From Triops longicaudatus (taxonomy: Eukaryota > Arthropoda > Branchiopoda > Notostraca > Triopsidae), in contig JAGQDJ010000054.1 of NCBI GenBank assembly GCA_022885665.1, forward strand, positions 124,001 through 188,000: a stretch of DNA of 64,000 nucleotides, given 5' to 3'. Under the pieces are notes generated by a model, which saw only the letters and a list, made by a program, of their open reading frames with translations, was not told the origin of the DNA and searched no databases. Shown piece after piece: positions 37,745 through 49,073 of this stretch. The first letter of the stretch is position 1; each line of letters opens with the position of its first letter. Both the position numbers and the translations under genes were made by a program.

Positions 37745-39185
37745 TTACCACGGCATTTGTTGTCCATCGTATTGATAATAGCCGCCTTGGTGCTGAGCTG
37801 TGAACTCTCTAATGTTTCTCAGATTGTGTCGAACGCTGTCTTCAACAGTAAGCGCAGCCACATTACCTATGGTAAAAATATAATAATAGTTGTAGTTATG
37901 TTCATAATTCGTTTTCCGACATTTCTTGACATGAGAGCTACGAATTGCACCTAGGTGTGGTAATATTGTATACAAGATGCAGTACTTTCGTCCGGGCCTC
38001 ACGCGAGATTTTACACCTTTTTCTACTCATAGCGCATAGCAGAGGTCAGCAACCTTACCCTTTTAACGGGCCATTTAAAGCCATGTGAGGTGAAAACGGG
38101 CCAACTGAATACTGAATCTCGGAATAAGTATGTACAGTACTTTTACTAAATGTACCTAAGATCGGTATAGCATTTTTGCTCATAAGAAACGAAATAAGAG
38201 CATAATCATCGAAGCATACGAACGTGCTAAGTGCTTTATCTATAGTTTTAAATGTATAAATATCTGGTTACCGTTTGTAGATCCCATGTCCGTTTGCACA
38301 CTCCCAGGGTGAAGACCGACTACCAGAATTCCTAAGGGGTCCAAATCAAAAGCTAAACACCGAGTAACCATATTCAGAGCTGCCTATTGATAAGAAAAAC
38401 TGTCAAAACGAAATCTGACATGAAAAGAAACAGCCTTAAAAGTACGTAAGCTGGACGTAAGTTCGTATCCAAATCACTTACCTTAGTACAGTTGTAAGGC
38501 AGTAAGTCACCGATACTTTTCCCGAGAATCGATCGAAGTGGGTGACACAGGGTCATGGAACCCAGTTCGGAAGTAATATTGATAACTGCTGCCCGTTTTG
38601 CTCCGTATCCTCGTGTATTACAGGCTTGTGCAGCCCTTGTTAGCAGAGGCAAAAGGGTCTGAAAGCGAGCAATGTAATTTTTACACAAGCTTACGGAACT
38701 AATGTGTATTATAAAGAAAAAGCAATATTACTTTCGTAAGGATGATAGGAGCTACAGTATTAACGTTGTAGTTTTTCTGGAATAATTCTGGTGTTAGTTC
38801 TTGCAAGTTTTTTGCGAAAAGCATAATTCCGGCATTGTTGATAAGTAAATTTAAACCTTGCTCTCCAACGATGTCTGCAACTTTCTCTTTGAAAGACTCG
38901 TAAGCCCCGTAGTTCTCCACATCTGTGTTTGAAAATTAGTTAATTGTGAAATATAGGAGTACGAAGGCAGTTAAGGGAATTTTAGATAACAGATAACTCA
39001 CCTAACTCAAGGATGTGAACGTTTGGGCTTTTGTTGGTCAGCGCTTTGAGGTTTTGTGCTTTTTCTATGTCACGACAAGTTGCGATAATAATACTGGGCG
39101 GCTGAGGATCAGCAATGAGCTGCCTCACCATTTCGAGGCCTATGCCTCGGTTTGCACCTGTGATAAGTACAGATCTCGCCAACAT
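37745..39185 (-). CDS. Sniffer/C-factor-like short-chain dehydrogenase (copy B)
   Basis: Exons in order of translation: 39185-39002, 38922-38732, 38658-38482, 38383-38272, 37866-37745; about 261 residues. TGANRGIG, ATCRD, NNAGIM, ITSELGS (catalytic Ser), YNCTK (YxxxK) and HPGSVQTDMGS are all present, followed by the usual MPW end. It shares with A the MLARSV start and the intron placed after the TDMG segment, but keeps the separate NNAG and active-site exons of the other copies. HPGW is HPGS here. The last intron (37867-38271) carries the inverted R2 copy c. Probably functional; substrate unknown. Confidence 0.88.
38041..38119 (-). repeat. Dispersed repeat family R2, copy c, inside an intron of copy B
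   Basis: Read on the minus strand this ends AAAGGGTAAGGTTGCTGACC and contains CACCTCACATGGCTTTAAAT and GGCCCGTT, matching copies a and b. It lies entirely inside the 405-nt last intron of dehydrogenase B, which is longer than most other introns in the array. Confidence 0.6.
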
Positions 39186-39507
39186 GCTGACCTAACTTGC
39201 TTTAAGCGTTAGTGGATACTGACAGCCTCGAGGTATTAAATACCAGTTGAAACTTTAATGTGGAGCAGTATCAAGTCTTAAATGATAGATAAGTCATGCG
39301 ATAGCGAAAGGCAGATAGATAGGTGATTTTACTGCCAAGTCACTCTAGCGTGGCCTTACCTTACGTCTTATTGGAATTAAATGTCCATCCCATAGTTGTA
39401 CCCTTAGTTTTATTGATTAGCATTAAATCATAAACCAGCACCAGTTGATAAGCTACCGTAACACCGTGATTTTTTTTTTTTAATAGCATTCGGGCAAAGC
39501 TTGTGCT

Positions 39508-41699
39508 CTACCACGGCAGTGGATTGCCTTCCCAATCAAAAAAGCCACCGGTGTGTTCGCGTTTCAAATTCTGGAAGGTTTTTACCATAGATGCAGTTGA
39601 GTGCTCTACAGTTAGCTCCGCATTTGGACCACCCAACTCGGTGTTAACCTAGACAAACAATAGTACTGTCTGATATACCATGCATTATACGTGATTACCC
39701 ATCCAGGGTAGATTGATGCGACAAATCCTGTTATCATATTCAGTGCAGCCTTAAGGAAAGAGGAAGAAGCAAAACAGTAGGCCTATTCCAAACGCTTAGT
39801 CAATAGATCGAATTTTACTTTACTACAGAAGTAAGATATAATGTTCCCAAACTCGTCGCCAACTTTTTTGTGCATGACAGGCAGTGATGCTATTAGAGCC
39901 ACATGTTGAACTGATGTTCACTACAGCTCCTCGTCGAACATCCGTGTCGTTCAGCGGTTTGGTTTGAGCTGCTTTTTCCAACAGTGGAAGAAAAGCCTAG
40001 GTATTCGCAGTTATGCTTTTTAAGATTCATTAAGGTTCTCAATTCATCCTACCTGGATAGTCATAAAAGGACCCACAGTATTGACAGTATAAGTCTCCTT
40101 AAACATATCAGCAGTTATTGCTTCGAGACTGGGAGCAATTTGCGAAATGCCAGCATTGTTGATGAGCCAGTTGAGGCCCTTGTCACCTAACGTTTCCTCG
40201 ACTGTCTTTTTAGCGTTTTGTATTGACTCCTGGCTTGTGACATCTTTGTGAGGAAAACGATACAATAAAAGATATTTATTTAGCTTATATTATCGTTTGG
40301 CGTGCTAAAGCTCACGTGTCACTAGCTCAAAGGGCGTCCGTAAGTTATGTAGGTTTTTGGAGTGGAGAGACGGAGGAGTGAAACAAGGAAAAAAGAATGT
40401 GGCAATTCTTCTGCTTGCCGCAGTTGGGCTAGGTGCAAAATGGAGTAACACGGGGGGAATAGGAAGAATGTATGTAGCATGTGTCAGCAAGTTTGTCGCG
40501 TGTTTACATGATTTTTTTACGCATAAGGTGAGAATTTGTTTCGATCGTTATTTTTTTTACGTTCCCTACTTTGAAAGTTATTTCGTAATTTATTTTTTTC
40601 TGTTTCGCTTGTATGTGATTCCGTAGCGTAATTTTGTTCGTTGGCATCCACAATTGTTGAATCTTTTTCTGTGCTGAGAGGACTGTTAACCAGATGCCTG
40701 TTTTTCTGTCTTCCTTTTAAGGCTAATTTCGCACATTAACCCAATTTCGTGGTTATGCTCTACTGAATTAGTAAGCTTTTAATTTGAACTTGGATTTTTT
40801 TATAGTGCTAATATGAGCCAGTCTTTTACCACACCGTTTTACCCGTGACTTTTAGCGTTATGGTTCTCATTTTACCGTAAACCCAGGGAAGTTTAATTAT
40901 TTCCTCGTATATTTCTGTTTTGTTTTCCTTGTCTCTTTCTCTTTTTTTACCCGTGTTTTTCTCCTTTTCAATTCTCTTCCATTGTTTTTTTATTTTATTC
41001 CTTTTGCTGCGAAAAAAATGTAGCCTACTAACTTATGGAATCTTCTTGCATATTCTTCATAATCCTCTACCTCACTACAGCCATCTGTTATTCTTAATTT
41101 GTACTGTACGCTGACGCCACCAAATTTGGACTTGCCAGCTTACTCGACAGTTCAACCTATCGTCTTGTTAGGAAAGGTAGCAATGTATGATACACATGCT
41201 ACGGACTAAAAAAATGGCGAAGTTAGTGCTTTAAGGTAGATTTCACTTTTTAATTCTCAAGATTGTATCTCTTTTTAGTCCTTCTACACGGAACATCGTA
41301 TATTCGTTACGTTCGTTACCTATTTTTTATATTAAGCTCAGACGTAAGCATTACTCGTGTCATCTTGTTACACGCACACAAAGTTGAAGAAAGTCTGATT
41401 TTTTTAAATATTTACCAATCCTAGGTTGTAATTTTTTGCAGTTACAATACAAAACTACTCAAGATTGGTCTGATAGATACTGAAGAATGAAGGGATAATT
41501 TTAACTGGAGGAACTTACCCATTTGAACGATCTGCACTTTGTCATTTTCTTGGGCAAGCGCTTGGAGTTCTTTCGACCCTTTAGGCGAAAGACAGGTCGC
41601 TACGATCAATTCAACTTCTGGTATCAACAACAACTGCTTCACGAAATGAAAGCCAATACCTTGGTCGGTAACCGTAATGAGCACACTTCCAAAAACCAT
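39508..41699 (-). pseudogene. Degenerate short-chain dehydrogenase (copy C)
   Basis: All five exon positions remain: 41699-41519, 40243-40053, 39996-39819, 39749-39699, 39648-39508. Three defects are visible. The first Gly of the cofactor motif is Val (TVTDQGIG for TGTDRGIG). The active-site exon has one extra base near 39893-39895 (178 nt where 177 is usual), which shifts the frame after STCGS and gives a stop before the YxxxK motif. The fourth exon lacks 27 nt (51 for 78), removing the strand before YPGW. Splice sites are still consensus. The first intron has grown to 1275 nt. Closest to D and E. A recent pseudogene, unless the extra base is an assembly error. Confidence 0.8.
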
Positions 41700-42596
41700 G
41701 ATTTTAGCCACTAGGAAAATTGCACTATTGTTTGACTGCGTTCCTCTGTATTACGCAGTGGATAATTAGATGGTTTTATGACAGTTCTATATATACAGTA
41801 ATATGTATACATTACACTATAGCTACTTGCTTATAGATAAGAGAATCGTCATGGTCATGGTCAGAGCAAAGTGCAACAAGAGTTAATTTGGCAGTGTTTT
41901 GGTATATGATACCACGTAGGCAAGTTTTCAGCGGAGTCCACAGATCAGACGATCTAGTGAAGCACACGATTTGCGCATTAAAGAGTTTATATGCTGCTCG
42001 TTTTTTTTTCTTTCTTTCTTGCTTAGCAATATCTGGAAAAGGTCACAACAAATAAAAAGTTCGTAGTTGACCCATTCGATTACCGAAGAGAAGGTTGTTC
42101 GCTCTTACGAATTGTCTTAGCTGTTTTGACATTGCATTTCTTTGGAAATTTCCTCGAGTCAGAAGTAGCAAAATGATTCTGAAATCTTAAATGACGTACA
42201 CTATATTTTTTTTTAGCTCGAATTTTAAAATACAACTGGTACCTGTTTTCAAGTTATGTGAGTACTTTCCTAATGATATAGAAGGGATAAAGACTGTAGT
42301 AACGGGTTTAATTAGTTCGTTTGATTCCTTTCAGACTAGTTGCTGTAATCGGTATTCTTTACCCTACACGAGAATATTTCTTCTCCTTATTAAACGTACG
42401 AGTAATTGTGGTTAAATAAAAAGCTTCCGTTATCCGAATCGGATCACCTGATCCTATCCATGTTTTTCAAGTAGCAAAAGGTTTGTTGCCTGGTTTTAGC
42501 ATTTTATGTTCTGTATTTGTGTTCGTTGTAATGACAAAGTGTGCTTCTTCTATTTTATATTTTTCGTTAACAAAATTATGGAAATGGCTAACTGGC
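41700..42596. other. Spacer between dehydrogenase copies C and D
   Basis: No gene or repeat family recognised. It should include the former promoter of C and the 3' end of D. Confidence 0.4.
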
Positions 42597-43811
42597 TCAC
42601 CATGGAAGTGGCTTGCCTTCCCAATCAAAAAAGCCACCGGTGTGTTCACTTTTCAAGTTTTGGAAAGTTTTCAGCATAGCTGCAGTCGAGAACTCAACAG
42701 TCTGCTCCGCTCTAGGACCGCCCATCGCGGTATTAACCTAAAAAAAAGTACGAGTAACGATAGCCAATTTGCATGCTTCACTTAATTACCCATCCCGGAT
42801 AGATTGATATTATGGTGAGGTTAGGTTTTGCAAGTGCGACGAATCCTGTCATCATATTGAGTGCGGCCTATTAAAAAATGTACTGCTACAAACTTAGAAA
42901 TATTACTTTCGAATTCGAAGTAATACTTTGCTGCAGTAGTACGGTAAGATATTCCCGAATGCGTCGTCAATTTTTTTGTACATTATTGGCAATGAAGCTA
43001 TCGAGCCACACATCGAGCTGATATTCACTATAACTCCACGCTTAACGTCTGTTTCATTCGCTGGTTTGGTTTCGGCCGCCTTTTCCAGTAATGGAAGGAA
43101 TGCCTTGATATAAGCAATTAGTTTCCAAACTCCTTAGACTTTTCTGCTCAACACACTTGGATCGTCAGGAAGGAACCCACAGTGTTCACAGCATAAGTTT
43201 CTTTAAACATTTCAACAGTTACTGCTTCAAGACTGGGAGCAGTGGTGTACATGCCAGCATTATTGATAAGCCAATTAAGACCCTTGTCGCCCACCCTTTC
43301 CTCCACGATCTTCTTAGCGTTCTGTACCGACTCCTGGCTTGTGACATCTTTAACAGTACATTGAACATTACCCAGTGTTATAAGCATATGCAGTTAAGAA
43401 ACATGCCATATGATAAAGTTACAAATTGACGGGATGTTATTCGAAACTGTTTTTTGTCAACCATCTCTTGTTGTGTCTTGCGATTTTGGTTGTTGATACG
43501 TAACATAATAAATTACAGTAAGTTAGTGGTAAAAAATCTGTCAGTAAGTCATGGAAGCAAGGATTTCCTTGGCGAAATTATTAGACCCAAAATTGTCCTA
43601 TAATATAGTGAAACGTATCGCGAAACTCACCCATTTGCACGACCTGTACTTTGCCATTTTCCCGTGCAAGAGCTTGCAATTCTTTTGACCCTCCTGACGA
43701 AAGACAAGTCGCTATTATTAGTTCCACTTCTGGTACCAATAATAGCTGCTTCACTAAGTTCAGGCCGATTCCGCGATCAGTACCCGTTATGAGAACTGTC
43801 TTGAAAACCAT
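42597..43811 (-). CDS. Sniffer/C-factor-like short-chain dehydrogenase (copy D)
   Basis: Exons in order of translation: 43811-43631, 43347-43157, 43103-42927, 42867-42790, 42737-42597; about 255 residues. Intact motifs: TGTDRGIG, ATCLS (no Arg after beta-2, unlike A and F-I), NNAGMY, ISSMCGS and YYCSK. The C-terminus has YPGW then VNTAMGGP, where other copies have TDMGGP, and ends PLPW. It is the only member of the C-D-E block with an open frame throughout. The missing Arg at CLSSGG hints at a different cofactor preference. An AT-rich TATA-like AATAAAAA lies at about 43855-43862 on the minus strand. Confidence 0.88.
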
Positions 43812-44263
43812 GGTGACTGTTAGGCAACTAGTGATTGAAGGACCGCACGAATCCTTTTTATTCTGTGGATGAATTTACGATTCTGTGACATGAATATACG
43901 TAGGCCAGACGTTATCCTTCTATGCTCTTGGTAAAACGTTTTCCTGGTTCAGTAAAGAAGCAGATGCAACAGGTTTGGCGATGTTTGCAGTGTGATACCA
44001 TTTAGGCAAACTCTGAGTTAAAGAGCAAAGTTCAGCCGACCAAGTAGACTAGGCGAACTACGCATTAAAATGTCGGGGTATTTCACGTTTTGCTCTAATT
44101 CTGTATTTCATCTTTCTCATAATTATAAAAGGATAACGTGCAGTTTTACATCTATACAGTTCTTGATCTACAATTTAATCGTAGTTGGGCTAATATTGCA
44201 TTAATTTCTGGTTCCTCGTTACTCGTGTTTCAAGAAACATATTGGAACTGGCTAGCCCCTTAA
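43812..44263. other. Spacer between dehydrogenase copies D and E
   Basis: About 450 bases with no gene; probably the promoter of D and the 3' region of E. Confidence 0.4.
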
Positions 44264-45181
44264 TCATGGAAGTGGTTTGCCTTCGTAGTCAAGAAAGCCA
44301 CCGGTGTGTTCACTTTTCAAGTTATGAAAAGTTTTCACCATAGCTGCAGTAGACTGCTCTACAGTTAACTCCGCCTTAGGACCACCCATGTCGGTGTTAA
44401 CCTAGATAAGTCAATTCTCAGTAAACGTAGTCAGGTAGCAGAGCTTAGTGAATTACCCATCCAGGATAAATGGATACTATGGTGATATTAGGCTTTTCAA
44501 GTGCAATGTAACCCGTCATCATATTCAGTGCAGCCTAAAAAATAATGTTTACGTCTGAATTAAGTGTAAAAGAACATTCCAGGTTACTTTGCAACAGAAG
44601 TAGGGTAGTACGTTCCCGAACGCCTCGCGAACTTTCGGGTATATTACTGGCAACAAAGCTAACGAACCACATGTTGAGGTGATGTTCACCACAACTCGCT
44701 TAACATCGGTGTCGCTTGGTGGTTTGATTTCGGCCGCCTTCTCCAGGAGTGGCAGGAGAGCCTTGCGATACGCACTTGTGTTTTAAAATATTTTAGAGCT
44801 TTCCACTCACCATACTTGGATAGTCATGAAAGAACCCAGAGTATTGACTGCATGAGTCTCTTTAAACATCTCGGCTGTTATGTCTTCCAATCTGGGGACA
44901 GCTGGCGCAATGCCTGCGTTGTTGATGAGCTAGTTGAGACCCTTGTCACCTAATTTTTTCTCAACGGTCGTCTTAGCGTTCTGTACTGACTCCCGATTTG
45001 TAACGTCTTCAACAAAACAGGAAGAAAAAGTTACCAACATTAAAATGAATGGAAACAGCTACAAAATAGTGCCATATTCCCTCTCCTCAAAATCGATCTC
45101 AGTGGGAACGTTTGACAATTATTGTGCACTGAGCAAATGAAACACAACATGGTAAACCATAGGGGTTTTACTGAGCCTTTC

Positions 45182-45250
45182 AGGGCTGATTGACTTTTAT
45201 TAAGCGGTGAAGGCCTAGAACCTATCGGCTACAAGGTGGAAGGACCCTAA
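45182..45250 (-). repeat. Repeat family R4, partial copy b (inverted)
   Basis: CAGGGCTGATTGAC, GTGAAGG and ATCGGCTACAAGGTGGAAGG match, on the opposite strand, the right part of the R4 copy at 45554-45775. In the first intron of dehydrogenase E. Confidence 0.45.
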
Positions 45251-45553
45251 ATGTTAAAGTGTTTAACGTACTCAAATGTGGATTCACCGCTTCGAGCGCC
45301 ACCGGCGTAACTTTGTAAGCTAGGCAGCTGTTTATTTACCCCGCTGGGTTTCTAAATTCCATCGGCAAAGGCAGATTTTCGTTACATACGAAGTCGGTAT
45401 AACCCAACTTTTTTATCATTGAATTAAATGGGACAGAAATGGTAACATAATTTATTTATTACATAGGCGAATTATTGTTGTATTAATAATCGTTTTAAGT
45501 CGACTCCACTGTCCTGGGCAAAAAAAAAAGTTTACATAGCACGCCACAAAGAT

Positions 45554-45775
45554 CTAATCATGCCTCTCGAGGCTGATTAACCTTCTTTAGGTGCAATAGG
45601 AGCTTTCAACAAATTTAAGTGAAAGGCAGTTCTTCAACATTTCATTTACAGTAGTTATTTACACTTAGTAGTTATCTATACAATTTTAAATGTCACGGCC
45701 TTTCACCTTGTAGCCGACTGGTTCGAATCCTTCAACTCTTAATCCAGATTAATCAGCCTCGAGATGTTCAATTAG
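45554..45775 (+). mobile_element. Inverted-repeat element family R4, copy c
   Basis: The left end CTAATCATGCCTCTCGAGG then CTGATTAACC is the near-perfect complement of the right end AGATTAATCAGCCTCGAG then ATGTTCAATTAG, giving terminal inverted repeats of about 29 bp in a 222-bp element. GGTTCGAATCC at 45720-45730 matches the tRNA B-box promoter consensus, so part of the interior could descend from a tRNA-like sequence. Located in the first intron of dehydrogenase E. Confidence 0.6.
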
Positions 45776-46476
45776 ACTTCTGTCTAAACTTTTCACTCAG
45801 TACAGTACGTTGCTATAGTGTACAACACTACTACAGTATTACACTGTACAGTATATGCCTATGAAATGTTTTGCTGTTTTGCTTGCATTTTTTTCTTGAA
45901 GTAGGTTAGTCCCCTATCTTACAGCCAGCCTCATAATTGCGTGAACTTACCCATTTGTACGATCTGCACCTTGTCGTGTTCATGTGCAAGAGCTTGTAAT
46001 TCTCTAGTTCCGCCGAGTGAAAAACAGGTAGCTATGAGTATTTTCACTTCTGGCACCCATGCTAATTGTTTCACGAGATGAAGGCCGATACCACGGTCGG
46101 TACCTGTTATAAGGACACTTCCAAAAACCATGGTAAGCAACTGGTCGTCATAAAAGCTCAGTGGTTCGTTTTATTTTATTCTTTGACGTTAGTTCACCGT
46201 CATGTGCAAAGCATACACATGTCAGTCCGCAAGGGTCCATTCAATCTCCTGAGGCTGGCTAGTCAGTCGTCTTCAAACGCGAAAGGGTCATCCAGAGTTC
46301 ATCCAACGATTTTTTTAAAACGTTTATATTACGTTTCTACGTAGATCGTTTACAAGATAGCCTACGAAGTTTTACTCCTTATTTCATTTTTATAACTTGC
46401 TGTACTGTTTCTGTGCCTATATTTATTTATGCACGAGTGTAGAAACATGAAAGAGCGTCAATTTAGAATCTAGAAA

Positions 46477-47205
46477 TCAGTCCATTCTAGAAAACAAACA
46501 CTGAGCGCACTTTCTAAATTTTGGGAAGTTCCAGTAATCGAGAAAGCGGATTCTTCTAGAGGTAATTGTTCATTATGACTGCCCACGTCAGTATTTACCT
46601 CAAAAAGTTGGCTAAAAGCAGTTTCACATGGACAGTTTACCCATCGTGGATGGATAGCGATTACAGTAATGTCCGCTTATCAAGACTATGCATATCATAA
46701 TCGTGTTCAAAGAGTTCTGGAAAAGAAAATATTTAAGTGATTATATAATGCTATTGTATGGTACCAAAAAGTAAAAAAAAAAGAAAAAACATAATAATAA
46801 TACACAGCTTGAAATATTAAAAACGTTTGAAAGTAGACCATTCATAATTTTAAGCTTGGGCCTCTTTGACGTGAACGAATATAAAACAACACCAAAATAA
46901 ACACAATTTAGCACAAGAAACTTTAAATAAAACAAAAATTGGGTAAAGAATAAATACGTAAATAAATATGGCGAAATAGATTGTAAAATACTGTGTGAAT
47001 ATTCAAATGTGCTAAGCAAGTATTACCTAATTGCACTGACTGAATTTTGGACTTTCTTGTGCTAGGTCCTGAAGTGCTTCAGCGTCGTCAGGCGAACGGC
47101 AAGAAGCGAAGACCAAAGTCAATTCTGATGATAATGACAGCTGTTTCACGCGATGAAAGCTAATGCCCGATTAGCACCAGTTGCTGACACATTTCCGGAT
47201 TGCAT
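46477..47205 (-). pseudogene. Short-chain dehydrogenase remnant between copies E and F
   Basis: A first-exon relic (47205-47027) reads MQSGNVSATGANR and then, after a missing base in the glycine motif, continues in another frame as FHRVKQLS...FASCRSPDDAEALQDLA up to an intact-looking donor. The NNAG and active-site exons are gone. Parts of exons 4 and 5 follow at about 46723-46643 and 46601-46477: an LN..I relic, then VIAIHPRW, a donor, and VNTDVGSHNEQLPLEES ending near FLEW. Frameshifts separate these blocks. It is the oldest loss in the array and lies at the border between the C-D-E and F-I blocks. Confidence 0.75.
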
Positions 47206-48053
47206 GATATGAAGTTTTAAGCTCCAGTTGCTTCGCTCTTCTTCCCTGGACTGAAACAGGTCAAGTACTCTTCTGGCTACATCTGTCTCTGTTTGACGTC
47301 GATAAGGCGACATTTCTTCATTACTGGATGACGAACCACTCTTAAGTGCTATTTTGGCAATAATTTGCGTCGTTTAAACCGATTTCAGTGCTGCGTGAAA
47401 ATTTTAAGGTCTTTACATAGCTTTTCTTCCTTTTTGGCTACATGGAGTGTGATTTAATCCAGACGGCTCTTTAAAACATTTCGGGACACGAGTTAAAGTC
47501 AAAATAGTTAATTATTTTGAATTTAACGGTTTACGTGTAACCCTCCGAATAAGGAGAGGCGTTTTGTGCTGGCAATGAAAGTGCCTTATGGCCACCTCAT
47601 ACAAACATCTAACCAGGGTCGTCGAGTGTGTGACCTTCGCCCTTAACCAAAATTGGGAAATTTCAGAGCGATAGCACCGTATGTACACTTAAAGACAAAA
47701 GTTGACCCAAACAAAGTCCCTTTACATCCAATGCCATGGCAGTTGCGCGAGTCGGGCTGATCAAGCTGCTCGAGTTACAAATAGCTGTGTCCAGAGTAGA
47801 ACAGATTTGTTTGGATCAGATTTTTGTAATTATTATATCTTGGTGAATTGCGTTTGACAATAAAACCCCATAGTTATTAAACAGTAATATAAAGTCAGTA
47901 ACGCATTGTAGGTTAGAGTGTTTATTAGTTGTTTTTCGTGTCAGTTGGGGCTTTAGTCATGCAAAATGTGCTTGCGGATTGTTAAGCTCTAAATTTCTGA
48001 AAAATTTTGTTCGTATACGTTTGGTATGTAAGAAAATAAGATGACTGTCATTT
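47206..48053. other. Spacer holding R3 copy
   Basis: No gene. 47702-47753 is listed separately as the second R3 copy. The rest shows no recognised feature. Confidence 0.4.
47702..47753 (+). repeat. R3 repeat segment, second copy
   Basis: ACAAAGTCCCTTTACATCCA then GCCATGGCAGTTGCGCGAGT matches the segment left of the poly-T run at 27.3 kb. Here no poly-T follows; the sequence continues CGGGCTGATCAAGC. Confidence 0.5.
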
Positions 48054-49073
48054 TCACCAAGGAACTACCTCGCCCTTCCAGTTCAAAAAGCTTCCAGTTT
48101 GTTCACTTTTCAAAGTTTGTAATGTTTGCACAACGGAGGCAGCGCATTCTTCAGCTGTCAGTTCTCCAGTGGGGCCCCCCATATCAGTAATTACCTACAA
48201 AAGACGTTTCGGAAATATTTTCGCGTCTGAAGGATGAGATTTTAAAAAATCAAATTACCCATCCGGGATGGATACTAATAACAGTGATATTCGGTTTTTC
48301 CTCTGCTACACCCATAGTTACCATGTTAAGAGCCACCTTTAAAAAAGTAACAGTTAGAAAATACTAAGTCAAAACGATTCAGTCCTCAGTAACTTACTTT
48401 GCTGCAAAAGTAAGGAATTCCACTTCCAAAATACTGTAATGTAGTCTTATGGATATCGGCACCTGCTCCGAACGAACTAGTGATGGAGCTAATGTTCACC
48501 ACAATCGCGTTCTTAGCATCGGTTTCGTTCCCCGGTGGAATTTCAGCGGCTTTTTCCAACAATGGCATGAGTGCCTATGTGAAAAAGATTAAAAGTAAGG
48601 ACTTCAGTGAAAGTTCATACAACATAGATTTTCGTAATCATACCTGAGTAACCAAAAGAGGAGCTACGGTGTTGGTGTGATAAGTTTCTACCATAATTTC
48701 AGCCGTCAGTTCTTCCAGCTTGGGAGCAAAGCGGAAAATACCAGCATTGTTGATAAGGAGGTTTAGACCCTTATCACCGGTCTTTTCCTGGACAGCTTTA
48801 GCAGCGCTTCTGATTGAATCGCCATTTGACACATCTTCAATCACATTATTAGCGATTTTTATTATTTGAAAAATAGTTTTTTTAATGTTTACCTAGTTGT
48901 ATGATTTGCACTTTCTCATTTTCTTTAGCGAGTTCTTGCAAATCTTTGGCGCTTTCGGGTGTGCGACAGGTTGCGAAGACTAAATCCACTTCGGGCACGA
49001 GTGCAAGTTGCTTCACGAAATTAAAACCGATGCCTCGGTTGCCACCAGTAACCAGAACGTTCCCGTGAATCAT
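48054..49073 (-). CDS. Sniffer/C-factor-like short-chain dehydrogenase (copy F)
   Basis: Exons in order of translation: 49073-48893, 48834-48644, 48574-48398, 48336-48259, 48194-48054; about 255 residues. TGGNRGIG, ATCRTP, NNAGIF, ISSITSS, YFCSK, HPGW and TDMGGP are present, ending VVPW. The Gly-Gly usual after the active-site Ser is Thr-Ser here (SSITSSFG for SSIGGSL). The ATG sits one codon before IHGNV and agrees with the other copies. All introns are 58-86 nt. No TATA motif close to the start. Confidence 0.9.

Larger units (their letters stand above)
44264..46131 (-). pseudogene. Short-chain dehydrogenase with an in-frame stop (copy E)
   Basis: Exons in order of translation: 46131-45951, 45006-44816, 44761-44588, 44534-44457, 44401-44264. 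Lengths and phases agree with the intact copies. The second exon has TAG at 44930-44932, exactly where C and D have the Trp of GLNWLINNAG, so the protein would end at about residue 87, just before the NNAG motif. The last codon is also lost: TGG has become TGA after PLP. Everything else is preserved: TGTDRGIG, NNAGIA, ITSTCGS, YFCCK, YPGW and TDMGGP. So the stop is young, a polymorphism or a sequencing error. The first intron (944 nt) has taken in two R4 elements. Confidence 0.72.

Noticed and set aside
45720..45730. tRNA gene suggested by GGTTCGAATCC
   Set aside because: No cloverleaf can be built around it: acceptor and anticodon stems are missing and the flanks belong to the R4 inverted repeat.
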